Assembly (NCBI GenBank): GCA_964058805.1
Contig: CAXKVV010000361.1
Span: forward strand, 1-22,001
Source of the DNA: Schoenoplectus triqueter
Lineage: Eukaryota > Streptophyta > Magnoliopsida > Poales > Cyperaceae
DNA length: 22,001 nt
Direction of reading: 5' to 3'
Positions 1-9,780 of this stretch are shown in pieces. Position numbers and translations under genes: made by a program. The notes below the pieces were generated by a model that worked only from the letters and a program-made list of their open reading frames with translations, was not told where the DNA came from and did not search any database. The stretch's first letter is position 1; each line of letters opens with the position of its first letter.

Positions 1-1
1 A

Positions 2-328
2 TGCCAACAACTTAGACTGGACGAGTTGGATGCCATGGACGAGAAGAGACTGATGGCCCTGCAGAACCTTGAAATATATCAGGCAAAAATGGCAAGGGCA
101 TATGACAAAATGGCGCGAGTCAGGGCATTTCAACAAGGGGAGCTTGTTCTTGTCCTTAAGAGGCCGATTATTGGCCGGCACATCGGCCCGAAATTCTCTC
201 CGAACTGGGAAGGGCCATATGTAATTGAGAAGGTATACGAGGGCGGCGCATACCAACTCATAGATCATGAAGGTGAGAGGCCCATGCCACCGATTAATGG
301 GTGATATCTGAAGAAATACTACACATAG
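2..328 (+). pseudogene. 3' end of Ty3/gypsy polyprotein (integrase C-terminus), partial, with premature stop
   Basis: An open frame runs from the window edge (frame 2) to a TGA at 302-304. The residues seen include DEKRLMALQNLEIYQAKMAR, then a basic/hydrophobic stretch with FQQGELVLVLKRPI, then KFSPNWEGPYVIEKVYEGGAYQL. This is the chromodomain-less C-terminal region of plant gypsy integrases (Tat/Athila-like): the GD/GELVL strand and the P-W-EGPY-V block. After the TGA the same frame reads YLKKYYT and stops at 326-328; the family normally ends in PINGxYLKKYY, so the TGA sits where Arg or Lys is usual, consistent with one CGA to TGA change. Integrase inserts retroelement cDNA into the host genome. 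The 5' part (gag, protease, RT, RNase H, most of integrase) lies outside the window. Family call is firm; the exact lineage is inferred. Confidence 0.88.
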
Positions 329-2062
329 CCCGGAGCGGGGCCGGTCGAGTAGTATCTATTGTAAATAAATAAGGAGGGAATAAGTGTTCGCTTACACACA
401 TGTGCACGAAACACAAACCCATGTCTAACCTCCACTTTTGCATAAAAATCCCAAAAATCCTACTTGTGCATCTGTAAATAGAATGCATCCAAAAATCTAA
501 AACCACACAAACACATTTAGCCCTATAAAAATAAAAATATAGAATAAGAGAATTCAACGCCAAAACCACGCGAGAATGTAAGGTGAGAGCTTTGGTGTTT
601 GGGCTCATAATACAAATACCACTGGGTTTGTCCATTTGATACAGAATAAACACAAAAATGGGCAGGGTTTGCAGTTTGTCCCTCAAACTATTTGTTGCCC
701 AATGACGAAAGTTGCTCATATTGGTCGCCCGTGGCGCAAGCCGAGGGATAGGTCGAGCAAATTGGTGGCTAGTAAATAGTCGCTTCCGAGGGCATATGAA
801 TAAATAACTCTCGTATTATTAGTAACATGTATCACTAATAACCAAAATCTGCCTTCTTCTGATAAAATAAAAGGATATATAAGTAAAACAATAAAAACCT
901 ATTTTCCCTACTTATGAATAAAAGATGATGATAATAAAAAATAATAAAATCTTTTCAATAAGGGGTTGCCACCTTTGTCCCCGACACCATGAGTGTTATA
1001 CAAAGCCAGGTTGGGTGCATTCATCCGTAAAAGCACCACACGCCTGAAGAAATGGTGTGTCATAATCCCACGGCATATCATGGAGGGGTCAGATCAAGGG
1101 TTTACGCTTGTACCCGATATTTCATGTTAAACAAAGCGGCTCGCTTAAAGAAGTGACTCAGGTCATGGAGAGCGGACCTACCCGATGAAAGCCTGTCTCG
1201 CAGGGATGCGTGATGGATGTTTGAGGGTAGCTAAAATATAAAAAACCAGGTTGGGTACATTCATCCGCAAAAGTACCACACGCCCAAGGAGGTGATCTGT
1301 TTCTAATCCCAAAACAGGTCATGGAGGGGTCAGACTAAGGGTTTATGCTTTTGCCCGACATTCAGTGTCAAATAAAGTAATTCGCTTAAAGAAGTGACTC
1401 AGGTCATGGAGAGCGAACCTACCCGATGAAAGCCTGTCTCGCAGGGATGCGTGATGGATGTTTGAGGGTAGTACCCCCACAAAACAAATTGAGTGGAGAT
1501 GAGTGAATGTGAGTTTCCACTTCCGCACGCAACGGTGCATAAATGAGGGGAGAGTGGGTGAGCTTCCACAAATAAATGTCAATTAAATATACAAGGAGCA
1601 TCCACAAAATGGTGTTCTCAATTGCATCCATAATCCAATTGATACTGGTAAGTTTATCCATCAGTAATAAAGGGATAAACGGGTTTATTCTGTACCCGAC
1701 CTAGAGGTCAATACAGACAGGTTCGGTATCCGTAAAATACCACGGTTACTTGAGTTTTGTATTGCCATAAATAAAGAGAAACATGTATAGAATGAATGTA
1801 ATAGGATGTTGTGAGATTTTTCTTTATTATGTTTAGACGCTGCGAAAGAATGAAGCAGTTGTAATAGGGCGCTTTTGCAAATAAGATTGGAGGTGCATAG
1901 CATGAAATCAATAAAATACTTCCTCGCGCTGCAGAGGAAGCGATGAAAGGATAATAATAGAGGCAAGCATCATCCACAACAAGAGATCAAAATGATAAAT
2001 GTCAAGGCATCCTATATCAAGTATGGTAAAAGAAAAGGAGAAAGAAAAAATGAAAGTGCAGT
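329..2062. other. Non-coding 3' region between pol end and antisense gene
   Basis: About 1.7 kb after the polyprotein end, moderately AT-rich, with no credible coding frame on either strand; the open stretches are short and show no recognisable motif. Its only clear structure is the 240-bp duplication at 1003-1473 and a degenerate partial copy near 1669-1745. By position it is the 3' untranslated part of the retroelement, or the 3' flank of the antisense gene. Confidence 0.6.
1003..1473. repeat. Tandem duplication, two copies of about 240 bp, plus a degenerate third fragment
   Basis: The segment starting CCAGGTTGGGT at 1006 recurs at 1246, and both copies end in TGATGGATGTTTGAGGGTAG (ending at 1230 and 1471). 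Shared blocks include CATTCATCCG, CATGGAGGGGTCAGA, GAAGTGACTCAGGTCATGGA and ACCCGATGAAAGCCTGTCTC. The last 90 bp are almost identical, while the middle has diverged. A weaker echo (GGGTTTATTCTGTACCCGA, then CAGGTTCGGTATCCGTAAAA) occurs at about 1690-1735. Confidence 0.85.
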
Positions 2063-2673
2063 CTATGGGCCCAAAAAGCGGGACTCCAACTCTAATAGCA
2101 CAGTGCTAATAGTCTCTAAATAAGTATGGAGGGAGTGCCTATCCCCCTCCGAAGCTGCCTCGAAGTCCAAGAACTGAGCGAAGGCACTATCCCGGGCGCT
2201 CGAATGAATTTGCAACTCCGGGAGACGTCCCGCTAGATGTCGAGAGAAGCCCTTTACTGATAATCTGTGGTCCTCCAGCTCCTGCACGAGCAGTCGAGCG
2301 GGCCCACCACTAACTCCCATGGAGCGGAGAGTGGCACAAGAAGAGAGCCGCTGAAGATAGTGGAGTCGAGCAGCCTCCAAGTGTCTGCGTAGCTCATGAA
2401 TCTCCAACTCGTGCTGGTATACGAGAGAGCTCGCATCCTGGTAAGCCCTGAGCAGCTCCTCACACCTCCTGGAAATGAAAGTGCTCTCGAGACGAGGTGC
2501 AATGAGTAGAGCTGGCGCGATGGTATCCCGCATCAGCCCATACCAATCAAAAGAGAAACCACTGGGCAGAGAGTCCAGTATCTCGAAATCTAGCGGATAG
2601 CCCCCGAAGAAGGTGTCTCGGAGTGCATCCGCCAGCGCGGCCAAAGCGAGCTGCACATCCCTCGATGTAACAT
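2063..2673 (-). pseudogene. Last exon of the antisense gene: helical, coiled-coil-like C-terminus
   Basis: From the acceptor ACTTGCAG|AT at 2674/2673 about 203 codons run to TAG. The start is aliphatic (DVQLALAALADALRDTFF). From about residue 80 of the exon the sequence is Leu/Glu/Arg-rich with heptad-like spacing (EELLRAYQDASSLVYQHELE, then IHELRRHLEAARLHYLQR), suggesting a long amphipathic helix or coiled coil. It ends TVLLELESRFLGP. Similar helical tails follow PMD in transposon-derived proteins. No catalytic motif is visible; a role in oligomerisation is only a guess. Confidence 0.6.
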
Positions 2674-2745
2674 CTGCAAGTAAAATAAATGGGTTAGACA
2701 AATTGTTATAACCAAAGAAGAAATAGAAGGAAAAGAAGATCTAAC

Positions 2746-3754
2746 CTATCGCCTCGTCGCCTGAGACAGGCGGGACTGAGTCAGGGATAGGGATGTCGGT
2801 CGCCTCAGGAGGACCCGCAGGTGTACCAGACCCGGCTACAAAATAAAATGGAAAGCATAAATACATGAAAAATAAAATACGGGCAAATGATAAAGGAAAT
2901 ATAAGGTACCGGAAGAAGCATGAGGCTCGGCGAGACCCTCGCTAACCAGGGCCCCCGTATCTGGGCTGTGGAATAGCTGCTCCACCAGCCAACTCTCATC
3001 CAACTCCGAGTCATAATCGACTGCAACCCGCTCAGTCGAGACTCTGCCATCTGTGGCCATGAGAGGCTGCCCGTCGGGAGATGAAGAAGCATGAGATGGC
3101 CCTCCCTCGATCAATAATGGCTCGTCGCCTGCGGGCTCGACAGCCAATGGACTCTCCTGCTCTAAAGAAGACTCCTCTGATCGTACAAGAGTGAGCACTA
3201 GACCCAGAACCACATCGAATGAGTCACCGTCTCCAGTGGGCACCAGCGAGATCGACGGTGAAGCAGGGCCGTCGTGAAAGAAAGACTCCGAGCGGTGAGG
3301 AGATGCCATGTCATCGGCCTCAGGGCCTGTAAAATCTACATGTAAGAATATACTAGTGCATGCTGGCAACTAAGTATTAAATGAAGCACACGAACCTGCG
3401 ACGGCAAGGTCGGTGCAAAACCCTGGAATAGCAGTGCTCGCAGGCGCCGATAAATCTGCTATGATGTCATCTTGGGTAGCCTCCACAGGAGATGTCCCAC
3501 GAGCTGAAAAATAAACCCTAATCAGAGATGTAAATGAAGTACGCCCGAATAAGGATAGGCGAGTCAGTAAAGAAAATCACCCGGAGTGGGAGAAGGAAAA
3601 GAAGATGGAGAAGACGGCTGAGAGGCGCCGTCTCGATCTCTCCCCATGGTAGCTGGAGCCGGTGGCTCGACATGTGACTGGAAATGAGCGCCGACTACTC
3701 GTGGACGAGGGACTGAGAACCCGGGCTCCGCATGATCATATTCGTAAGCCAACT
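2746..3754 (-). pseudogene. Internal exons 2-5 of the antisense gene (Pro/Ser/Glu-rich linker)
   Basis: Four exons: 3754-3581 (174 nt), 3503-3396 (108 nt), 3335-2910 (426 nt, or 417 nt with the alternative acceptor giving 3326) and 2835-2746 (90 nt). Donors at CAG|GTACAC (3831), CCGG|GTGATT (3580), GCAG|GTTCGT (3395), CCG|GTACCT (2909) and TAG|GTTAGA (2745) pair with acceptors ending TTAATTCAG, TTTTTCAG, TACATGTAG, TTTTGTAG and ACTTGCAG. All junctions are phase 1. The encoded sequence is rich in Pro, Ser, Asp and Glu, with no known fold; it looks like a disordered linker between the PMD and the helical tail. The consistent phase and open frames argue that the splicing model is real. Transcript data would confirm it. 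Confidence 0.6.
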
Positions 3755-3831
3755 CTGAATTAAAAGAGAATTGGTCGAAATGAGATGAGGCTTATCAAAA
3801 GAAAATAACCTAAAGGGATAATGAAGTGTAC

Positions 3832-5711
3832 CTGTAAGAGTAGTCCTAACAGGAGCCCAAGAAAACCGGCTGTCTAAACCCTGGAAATCAATAGGCTCTA
3901 CAGTGATGTCTGGGAAAAGAGAGCGGCCGTATGAGATATCGCCGCTAGAAAAGACATGTCCGTCGCGAGGGCAAGTGATACGTGCAACTACAGGAGGAGT
4001 ATATGACTGATAAGAGCGGATGGCATCATGGTACCACTGCTGATAACGTCTCGAGAAAGTGGGAACTCGGGAAGTGGAAACCATCTGGCAACGAACACCT
4101 GTACCTAGTCGGAAGAGGTAAGTGTAACACCACCCGACACCCTCCAAGTCAGCTGCCAAAAACTCAGGACGGAGAAGAGGCGCTGGGATATCCTGATCTA
4201 GCCCAAACTGATGTGCACACCGATGAGGTGAATAGGGCTCAATGAATATGTGATCACCCGATCTAAAAGGAAGGAAGCCCTGGCGGATGCTAACAAGGGT
4301 ACTCCAAGTCAGTCAGTCTATCCCGAATGCTGGAAGGGTCAGAAGAAGGAACCCTGCTATCAACCACTGACCTCTCCACGGTCCTGGCTATCCTGCGAGT
4401 CATCAGTCTATCTCGAGCGAACCTCAGATGATCACGACTCCTATAAAATCTGTATCTGGCATCTGTGGGAGTCAAAGAAGTGGGCTGTACTCCGGCTAAA
4501 TCGCCCAACAGAGGTAAATGGTCTCTCAATGAAGCAGCCATACCAGGATCATAAGAACCTGACCAATGCATATGAAGCCAGCCGCTAACCAAATGCCATG
4601 GAATCAGCTCCCTACATCTCGAAGGACTACGAGATGATACTAGACCGCGAAGACCCCTGTAGATGTTGGCCAATACAGGCACTGCTAAGGAAATCCTGCT
4701 GCCGCGTGCAATCAAACTCGCCATGACAAATACAGAATGTCGAATGGTGTATGCTGGGGAGCTGGGTAGTAAAAAGTAACAGATCCACCAGGAAATGAAT
4801 GCGGTCAGATAAGTCTCCCGATCTATATCGTGAGAGCACAATGCATCCTGAGAAGGGGTAGGGCCATCATAGTGAATCTCGAGCCGACCTGTACCAAAAG
4901 GATCTCGAATAGAGGCTAAGCCCTCAGGACGAGTATGAACTCGATCTGTGAAATAGGCGATCCAATGTCTGAAGGGGACTCCAGAGTGACCCCCTCTCAA
5001 ATGGTGGTATATATCATACACCCTCTGTAAAGATGACGGGAATCGAGATGAATCTCTCAAGTCAGCAGGCGAGACTATGAACTCGTCGTAAAACCAGCCA
5101 AAGATCGGCAACCCTGTCAACTGCTGTATCTCCAGGAGGGTCGGGGTCAGCTCCCGGTCATCGATGAACAAAGTGTTGGTGGAATAGTTCCACCTCTCGC
5201 AAAAGGCCCACAGCCAGGGTGTGTCGATGTGATAGCGAAACATCGACAGAAAGATCGGGTCATATATCCCAGTACGCTCAAGTATAGCCCTCTCCCGCAT
5301 GAGTATATATCGAGTCCACTCCAGCTGGTAACCGTGGCACTCTAAAGGAGCCATAAAAGAAGCGGAAGTCCACCGAGAGGCTTCCCCGTCAATGATCTCC
5401 TTGCCCAGGAGATGTGTCAAAGGGGCTGTAGAGGCAACGCCTAAAGGCTGAAGGGGCATGATATCATGAGGCTGATCATCCCTAAAAAATAAACCGCCGC
5501 CTCGCGGGTAGACAGGAGTCGCTCGGATGGCTGAGACGAGAGGAGTCCAATCGCTAGGATCCTCATAAAAAGAATGATAATGACTCAAGGGGCGACGCGG
5601 AATGGCGTCATGAGATGAAACTACAATACCCAAAAAGGAGAAGACGTCATGAAAAATGAAGTGATGAATAATGAGGAATAATGCACCAAGGCAAGCCTTT
5701 CGAGCGTTCAA
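3832..5711 (-). pseudogene. Exon 1 of the antisense gene: PMD domain, split between two frames
   Basis: The first frame (5711 to 4290) gives 473 residues. At about residues 169-205 it shows the family hallmark: a W-x-F-CERW helix, a short strand, then DRELTPTLLEIQQLTGLPI-G. It continues with a WICYF segment and an Arg-rich end before TAG at 4292-4290. Just past that point a second frame is open, reading SIRQGFLPFRSGD, FIEPYSPHR and HQFGLDQDIPAP, a typical continuation of PMD transposon proteins, then DLEGVGWCYTYLFRLGTG, and on to a GT donor at 3831-3830. The second frame has a TGA at about 4310, so no single frame spans the join; a one-base indel between about 4295 and 4312 is the simplest reading. 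An unrecognised intron there is possible but I see no good GT-AG pair. Confidence 0.72.
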
Positions 5712-5735
5712 GGCTCGTCTTGGTGGGTGGCTCTT

Positions 5736-5950
5736 TGTTTACCCTTGAAAGATTTCAAGGATGGATAGATGAATAAATGGAAATAAATTGATGATTAATG
5801 ATAAATCATAAGAGGAGAGAAGAATAGAAAGCAATGAAAAGATGGCCCACTGATCAGAAGAGGTCGCTGCTTAATCCCGGAACAAATCCATTAATCCCAC
5901 AATGAAATGTTAGGGTGAAAGACGAGGATATAAATACCCCACCACCTCCT
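5736..5950 (+). mobile_element. LTR start, copy 1 (probable 3' LTR of the Tat-like element); right end not located
   Basis: Homology to the segment at 21787 begins exactly at TGTTTACCC (5736), giving the TG expected at an LTR 5' end. About 215 bp can be compared and are roughly 85% identical, with small indels. Shared marks are the palindrome CCTTGAAAGATTTCAAGG (5743-5760), GGCCCACTGATCAG, TCGCTGC, CCCGGAAC, AATCCATTA and a TATAAATACCCC box. The G-rich TTGGTGGGTGGC just upstream (5720-5731) could be a degenerate polypurine tract, which would make this the 3' LTR of the element whose pol ends at 328. The LTR must extend past the TATA box, but I could not identify its CA end or a target-site duplication. 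Confidence 0.68.
5929..5936 (+). promoter_or_regulatory. TATA box of LTR copy 1
   Basis: TATAAATA followed by CCCC, 193 bp after the LTR start. The same motif lies at almost the same distance (190 bp) in the second LTR copy, so it has been kept while the surroundings changed. It faces right (+), the sense direction of the retroelement and opposite to the PMD gene. Confidence 0.6.
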
Positions 5951-6948
5951 ATTCATTCGAGGTGGCTGACCCTCGGGAGATTTCAGAGAGAGAAAATCTC
6001 CTGATGGGTCAGCCATTTGATTATATTTTCTCTGACAAGTGGGACCCACCTGGCAGTCCCTTGTAGATGAATCTAACAACATAGCCTATTTGATGAGTCA
6101 CCCATGTGACCATTTTCACTGACAGGTGGACCCCACACCTCAGTGACCTGCTATAGGAGTCAGAGTTGAACCCTAAAAATCTGCCCTTGGAGCTAACCCT
6201 AGAAAGGAGCTGAAGCAGTATAATCCCTATGCTACATGAAATGATGTCAATGCCAAGCTAGCATTTTGATGCAACTAGTCATGAGAAATTTCAAATGTGA
6301 TTTTGCTTTCAAAGCTGACCTGGTGCCAAAGCTGTGAGCAACCACCTAACCATGCTTTGATTTGTGTCAATTACTGATAAGTAGTCAGTTCTTTGACCAA
6401 ATCACCCTCATGTTAAGGGATTGAAAGTCAATTTCACAAGACTGATCAGGTGCCAAAGCTGGGAGCAACCATCTGATCAAGTCTAGATCTGTATCAACTG
6501 TTGACATGTAATCAACTTTTGATCAGATCAAACCCTAATGAATATCAATATAAGTCTAATTGATATTTAGTTAGGGTGGTTTCTGCAAGAGGGAGATAAT
6601 TGGCAGAGACACAAAGCTATAATTGAGATCAGGGATTAATTCAGAAGGAATAACAGGGTTTATTTGACAAAAGAATTTTTAATTCAGAGAAGGAGGGGCA
6701 AAAATGGAATTAAAAATTACAGGGATGATCATCATGAATTTAGGGATTTTTGGTGAAATTTTCATGATTTTTGGATAAGTGGAGCTATTAAAATAAATTC
6801 AGGGAGGATAAAAGCAGATTGAATGGATTAATCAAGGGCTGAGATTTGATCAAAGCAGTTCTGGGTACAATCTGGGGACAGAGACTCATCTGGGTGCAAA
6901 CTGGGGATCCCAAACACATACACACAGAATCAGAGAAGAGAGAGGGTA
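5951..6948. other. Non-coding region with a degenerate 100-bp direct repeat
   Basis: No credible coding frame. It holds rice-like GTGGGACCCACCTGGCAG and GACAGGTGGACCCCAC motifs at about 6040-6150. A direct repeat of about 100 bp is present: GGTGCCAAAGCTG at 6322 and again at 6449 (offset 127), with GAGCAACCA, TGTATCAACTG-like and TTTGACCAAATCA-like blocks following in the same order. Part of it may still belong to the LTR. Confidence 0.45.
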
Positions 6949-7268
6949 TGACACGTGGCAGCATCTCATTGGGCCACCTCATGCCACGTGTCAGCACCCC
7001 ATTGGTCCACCTCAGCCAGGTGGGCCCCACCACCACACTGACCTGACATGTGGGCCCCACCAGTATGCCACGTGGCAGGCCATGACAGGTCCACCTCACC
7101 CCAGTACATGCCACACGGCACAACCATGGAAGCCCACCTCACTCTGTTAATGCCACATGGCATGATACTACAAGGCCACCTCATTTAGCCTATGCCACAT
7201 GGCATAATACCACAGGGCCATCTCACTCTGTTAATGCCACATGGCATGATACTACAAGGCCACCTCAG
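6949..7268. repeat. 42-bp minisatellite with a 12-bp G-box/E-box palindrome per unit
   Basis: TGCCACATGGCA, a perfect 12-bp palindrome, occurs at 7151, 7193 and 7235, exactly 42 bp apart. TGCCACACGGCA at 7109 and TGCCACGTGGCA at 7066 continue the series (42 and 43 bp), and TGCCACGTGTCA at 6982 is 84 bp earlier. TGACACGTGGCA at 6949 is the first related site. Each dyad is accompanied by a GGCCACCTCA-like block. The left units contain CACGTG (a G-box, the core bound by plant bZIP and bHLH factors); the right units have CACATG. Whether any factor binds here is unknown. Confidence 0.8.
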
Positions 7269-9780
7269 CAGTTGTTAAGCAGGTCATTAATGCTAAAGGG
7301 GAGTGATTAATCTAGCAGCCAATCAGAACATGCCAACTCAGCCTAATTAGCCCTAATACGTATACTAATCAATTGCTGTAAGCCTAGACTCTGTAATCTT
7401 ACAGGTGGGACCCTATTGTCAGGATTATGAGTCAGAGGCGCATAAGCCACTATGTAAACCAATCTCATTCAAATACAACTGGAATTTAAATAAAAGAGAA
7501 AGAAAGGGAAGTCGTACCTGGCTCATGCACATCATCCCTCTGACTGTGGGCCCCACTCTGCTGCGGCTCACATGCGCTGAGACCGGCCTCCCCGGGGGCG
7601 CTTTCTTCTTCTCTTCTTCCTCTTCTCCTTTTTCTTCCGCGCGACTGGCCGAGAGGCGCCATGGCCGAGTGGACTAGAGATGACAGAATCCTTCAAATTC
7701 ATTCGATAGAAAGGTGTATTTCATTGATTAGAACATGTATCAAACATGAATTTCAAGGAATATGGAAAGAATAAAGGGAATTGAGTTGAGGCAGTCAATG
7801 AGATCAAAATTGGGACTAACCTTTGTACACTTGAAAAGTTGAAATTAATTGCACAAAGAGCCTCCTCTCACCAAGGCGACGCCGTTCAAATGCAAAGATG
7901 ATAATTTTGAAGCTCAGAAATAGTAATTCACCAAGTCACCAATCGGGGAAGAAAACAGCTAACTCAAACTCAATGTTGAAGCATGAGAATGATCCAAGAG
8001 GTGAGGCAGATCAACTTCTGGAGCTAAGAAGAGACTAAAGGAGCTTGCAATTGAATGAATTGATGAAGAAGGTGATGGCAATGGTAATTGAGTAAAAATC
8101 GGGCTCAAATGGAGAAATGGAGATTTCTCACTATACAGAGGCTTTTATAGTATTTCAGAGAGCTCTCTGGTGATTGCCAAATGTGGAGAAGGTTCTAGAA
8201 CAGTCCAGAAGTGAGTGATGGTTAGTTAATATGGAGAGTGGCAAAAGAGTGAATAAAAAGACCTTTGTAACTAACTCAAACGGCTTAACCACTGACAGCC
8301 AACTCAATTGAGTAATTAGAAAGCACAAATACATCCCAACCATTGATCTAAACTGAACCAAAGGTGGAGATTGAACCCAAACCGTGATCCAAGTGCTAAT
8401 GGTCCAACCAATCACCATTTAGCAAATTACACACTCTTAGCCTATATAAACTGAATTGGAGAACACAGAAAGGGTCTCTTGGAGAAGCTAGAATATCTTG
8501 ACAGTTGAGAGAGAAAGCCAATTGATAGCCAGCAAAGAAGAATCAAGAAAGAACAAGAAAGCAATTGGATTAATTGATAGTAGACTTAGTCTCTCAATTC
8601 AATTCATTCTGCAGCTTCTAGGAGATTCAATCATCATCTGCAAGCTTGATTAGGTACTGTTATGGAATTCAAAGTGTATTTGAGAATGATTTTGTAGAAT
8701 TGTATAATAAGCTTGACTCTTGCATTGAACCGCATAATAATTCTCTATTTTTCATTTGATTCAAATATTATAACATTGATTCTGATGCTTTCCTTGCATT
8801 TCTGCTTTTCAATTTTTATTCTCTCAATCAAATTTCATGAATTACCAGTATTATATTCAAATAAGTCATGAATTTCATATGGACAAAGATTTGAGCTTTT
8901 CGGTTCAAGGTTTCATATAATTGTCTTGATCTCCTTCTGCATTTTCATTATTTTATTTAATTGAATTGGTAGTAGAGTTCTATAACTCTCCCATTTCACT
9001 GATCCGGGTCGACGATCTGTTCAATCTTGAATCGATAGAAGGATAGCTTAATCCTCTCGATTCCGTAGCTTAAATGATAATCTGGAAACATACGATCCAT
9101 TCAAGATACAAGGAAGCACCATAATTGAAGGTTAATTAGCGTATAACAATTAAAACAAATATGGTCGGTACCATGCCAGGCGACATCGAGACCAATTGGG
9201 ATGTACACAACGAATTCAGAAAGAATCAAACTTGCAAACATGATTAGAATGCATAGGCGATCAATAATGGAAGGTTAATTGCAAGAATCATTGATTAATT
9301 AGGTTGAATTTCCGATTAGAAACTCGATTGGTATCAAACCGGGACTGTACCGGAAAACGGTACCCCTGTATACGATGAAGCACCGCATTGATCTTTGATC
9401 AGGTGTGGCAGAGAGTTTCTTGACAACAAGACGATGCTACTAGGTTCATCTGATCGGAAGGACAAAGCTCCGGTCGCCGGCAACAGCCTCTAGCGCGAAT
9501 CTCGGCAAGGTGGTCAACAGAACAGTCAAAGAAACGGGTGCGCACGAATATTAGCGCATAGACACGAGTATTGATGCGAGTGCAAATCTTGGAATAAATC
9601 GGACGCTTGGGATAAGATGATGTTTTTAAATAAAGATCCAGAATGGATCTGGACCTTACATCTCATACGGTTTAATCTTGAGGTGAATCCAGCGGCCCAA
9701 ATAAGAACGAAGTTAAATGAAAGATGAGCGCCAATCTTGGTGCAGATCCAAAGGCCCAAATTAGACCCATTAATTAAATA
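7269..9780. other. Non-coding region, possible further LTR/leader fragments
   Basis: About 2.5 kb in which I recognise no gene. A pyrimidine-rich tract (TTCTTCTTCTCTTCTTCCTC and onward) lies at 7604-7638. A TATATAAA at 8443-8450 is followed by several hundred bases of AT-rich, leader-like sequence. At 9330 there is TGGTATCAAACC, which shares the first eight bases with primer sites complementary to initiator tRNA-Met but lacks a CA LTR end before it. GTACCGGAAAACGGTAC (9348-9364) is an imperfect palindrome. Composition suggests decayed retroelement DNA, but no boundary could be fixed. Confidence 0.35.

Larger units (their letters stand above)
2063..5711 (-). pseudogene. Antisense multi-exon plant mobile domain (PMD) gene with one frameshift
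   Basis: A spliced gene can be read on the minus strand. Exon 1 spans 5711 to 3832, followed by exons 3754-3581, 3503-3396, 3335 (or 3326)-2910, 2835-2746 and 2673-2063, ending at TAG 2065-2063. Every inferred intron is 70-80 nt, starts GT, ends AG and interrupts a codon after its first base, so all internal exons are multiples of three. Exon 1 carries the PMD (aminotransferase-like, plant mobile domain family), which is common in plant transposons and in the MAIL/MAIN proteins. The tail exons are low-complexity and then helical. Exon 1 changes frame near 4300, so the copy is probably dead. The start is uncertain: the frame opens at a TTG at 5711 and the first in-frame Met is about residue 84. 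It lies between the gypsy pol end and an LTR, which indicates capture inside a retroelement in antisense orientation. Function is unknown. Confidence 0.75.

Noticed and set aside
294..719. 141-codon minus-strand ORF after the pol end
   Set aside because: Cys/Phe/Leu-rich translation of AT-rich DNA with no domain; it overlaps the end of the conserved polyprotein.
3982..4588. Two plus-strand ORFs opposite the PMD gene
   Set aside because: They lie antisense to frames with clear PMD similarity and intron structure, and show no motif of their own.
9328..9345. tRNA-Met primer-binding site marking an LTR/interior boundary
   Set aside because: Only TGGTATCA matches fully, the following bases differ, and no CA LTR end lies directly to its left. 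Mentioned only as a weak resemblance.
9480..9500. Minus-strand primer-binding site resembling the Athila/Tat type (GTTGCCGGCGA)
   Set aside because: Only a partial match, with no LTR terminus beside it and no gag on the appropriate side.
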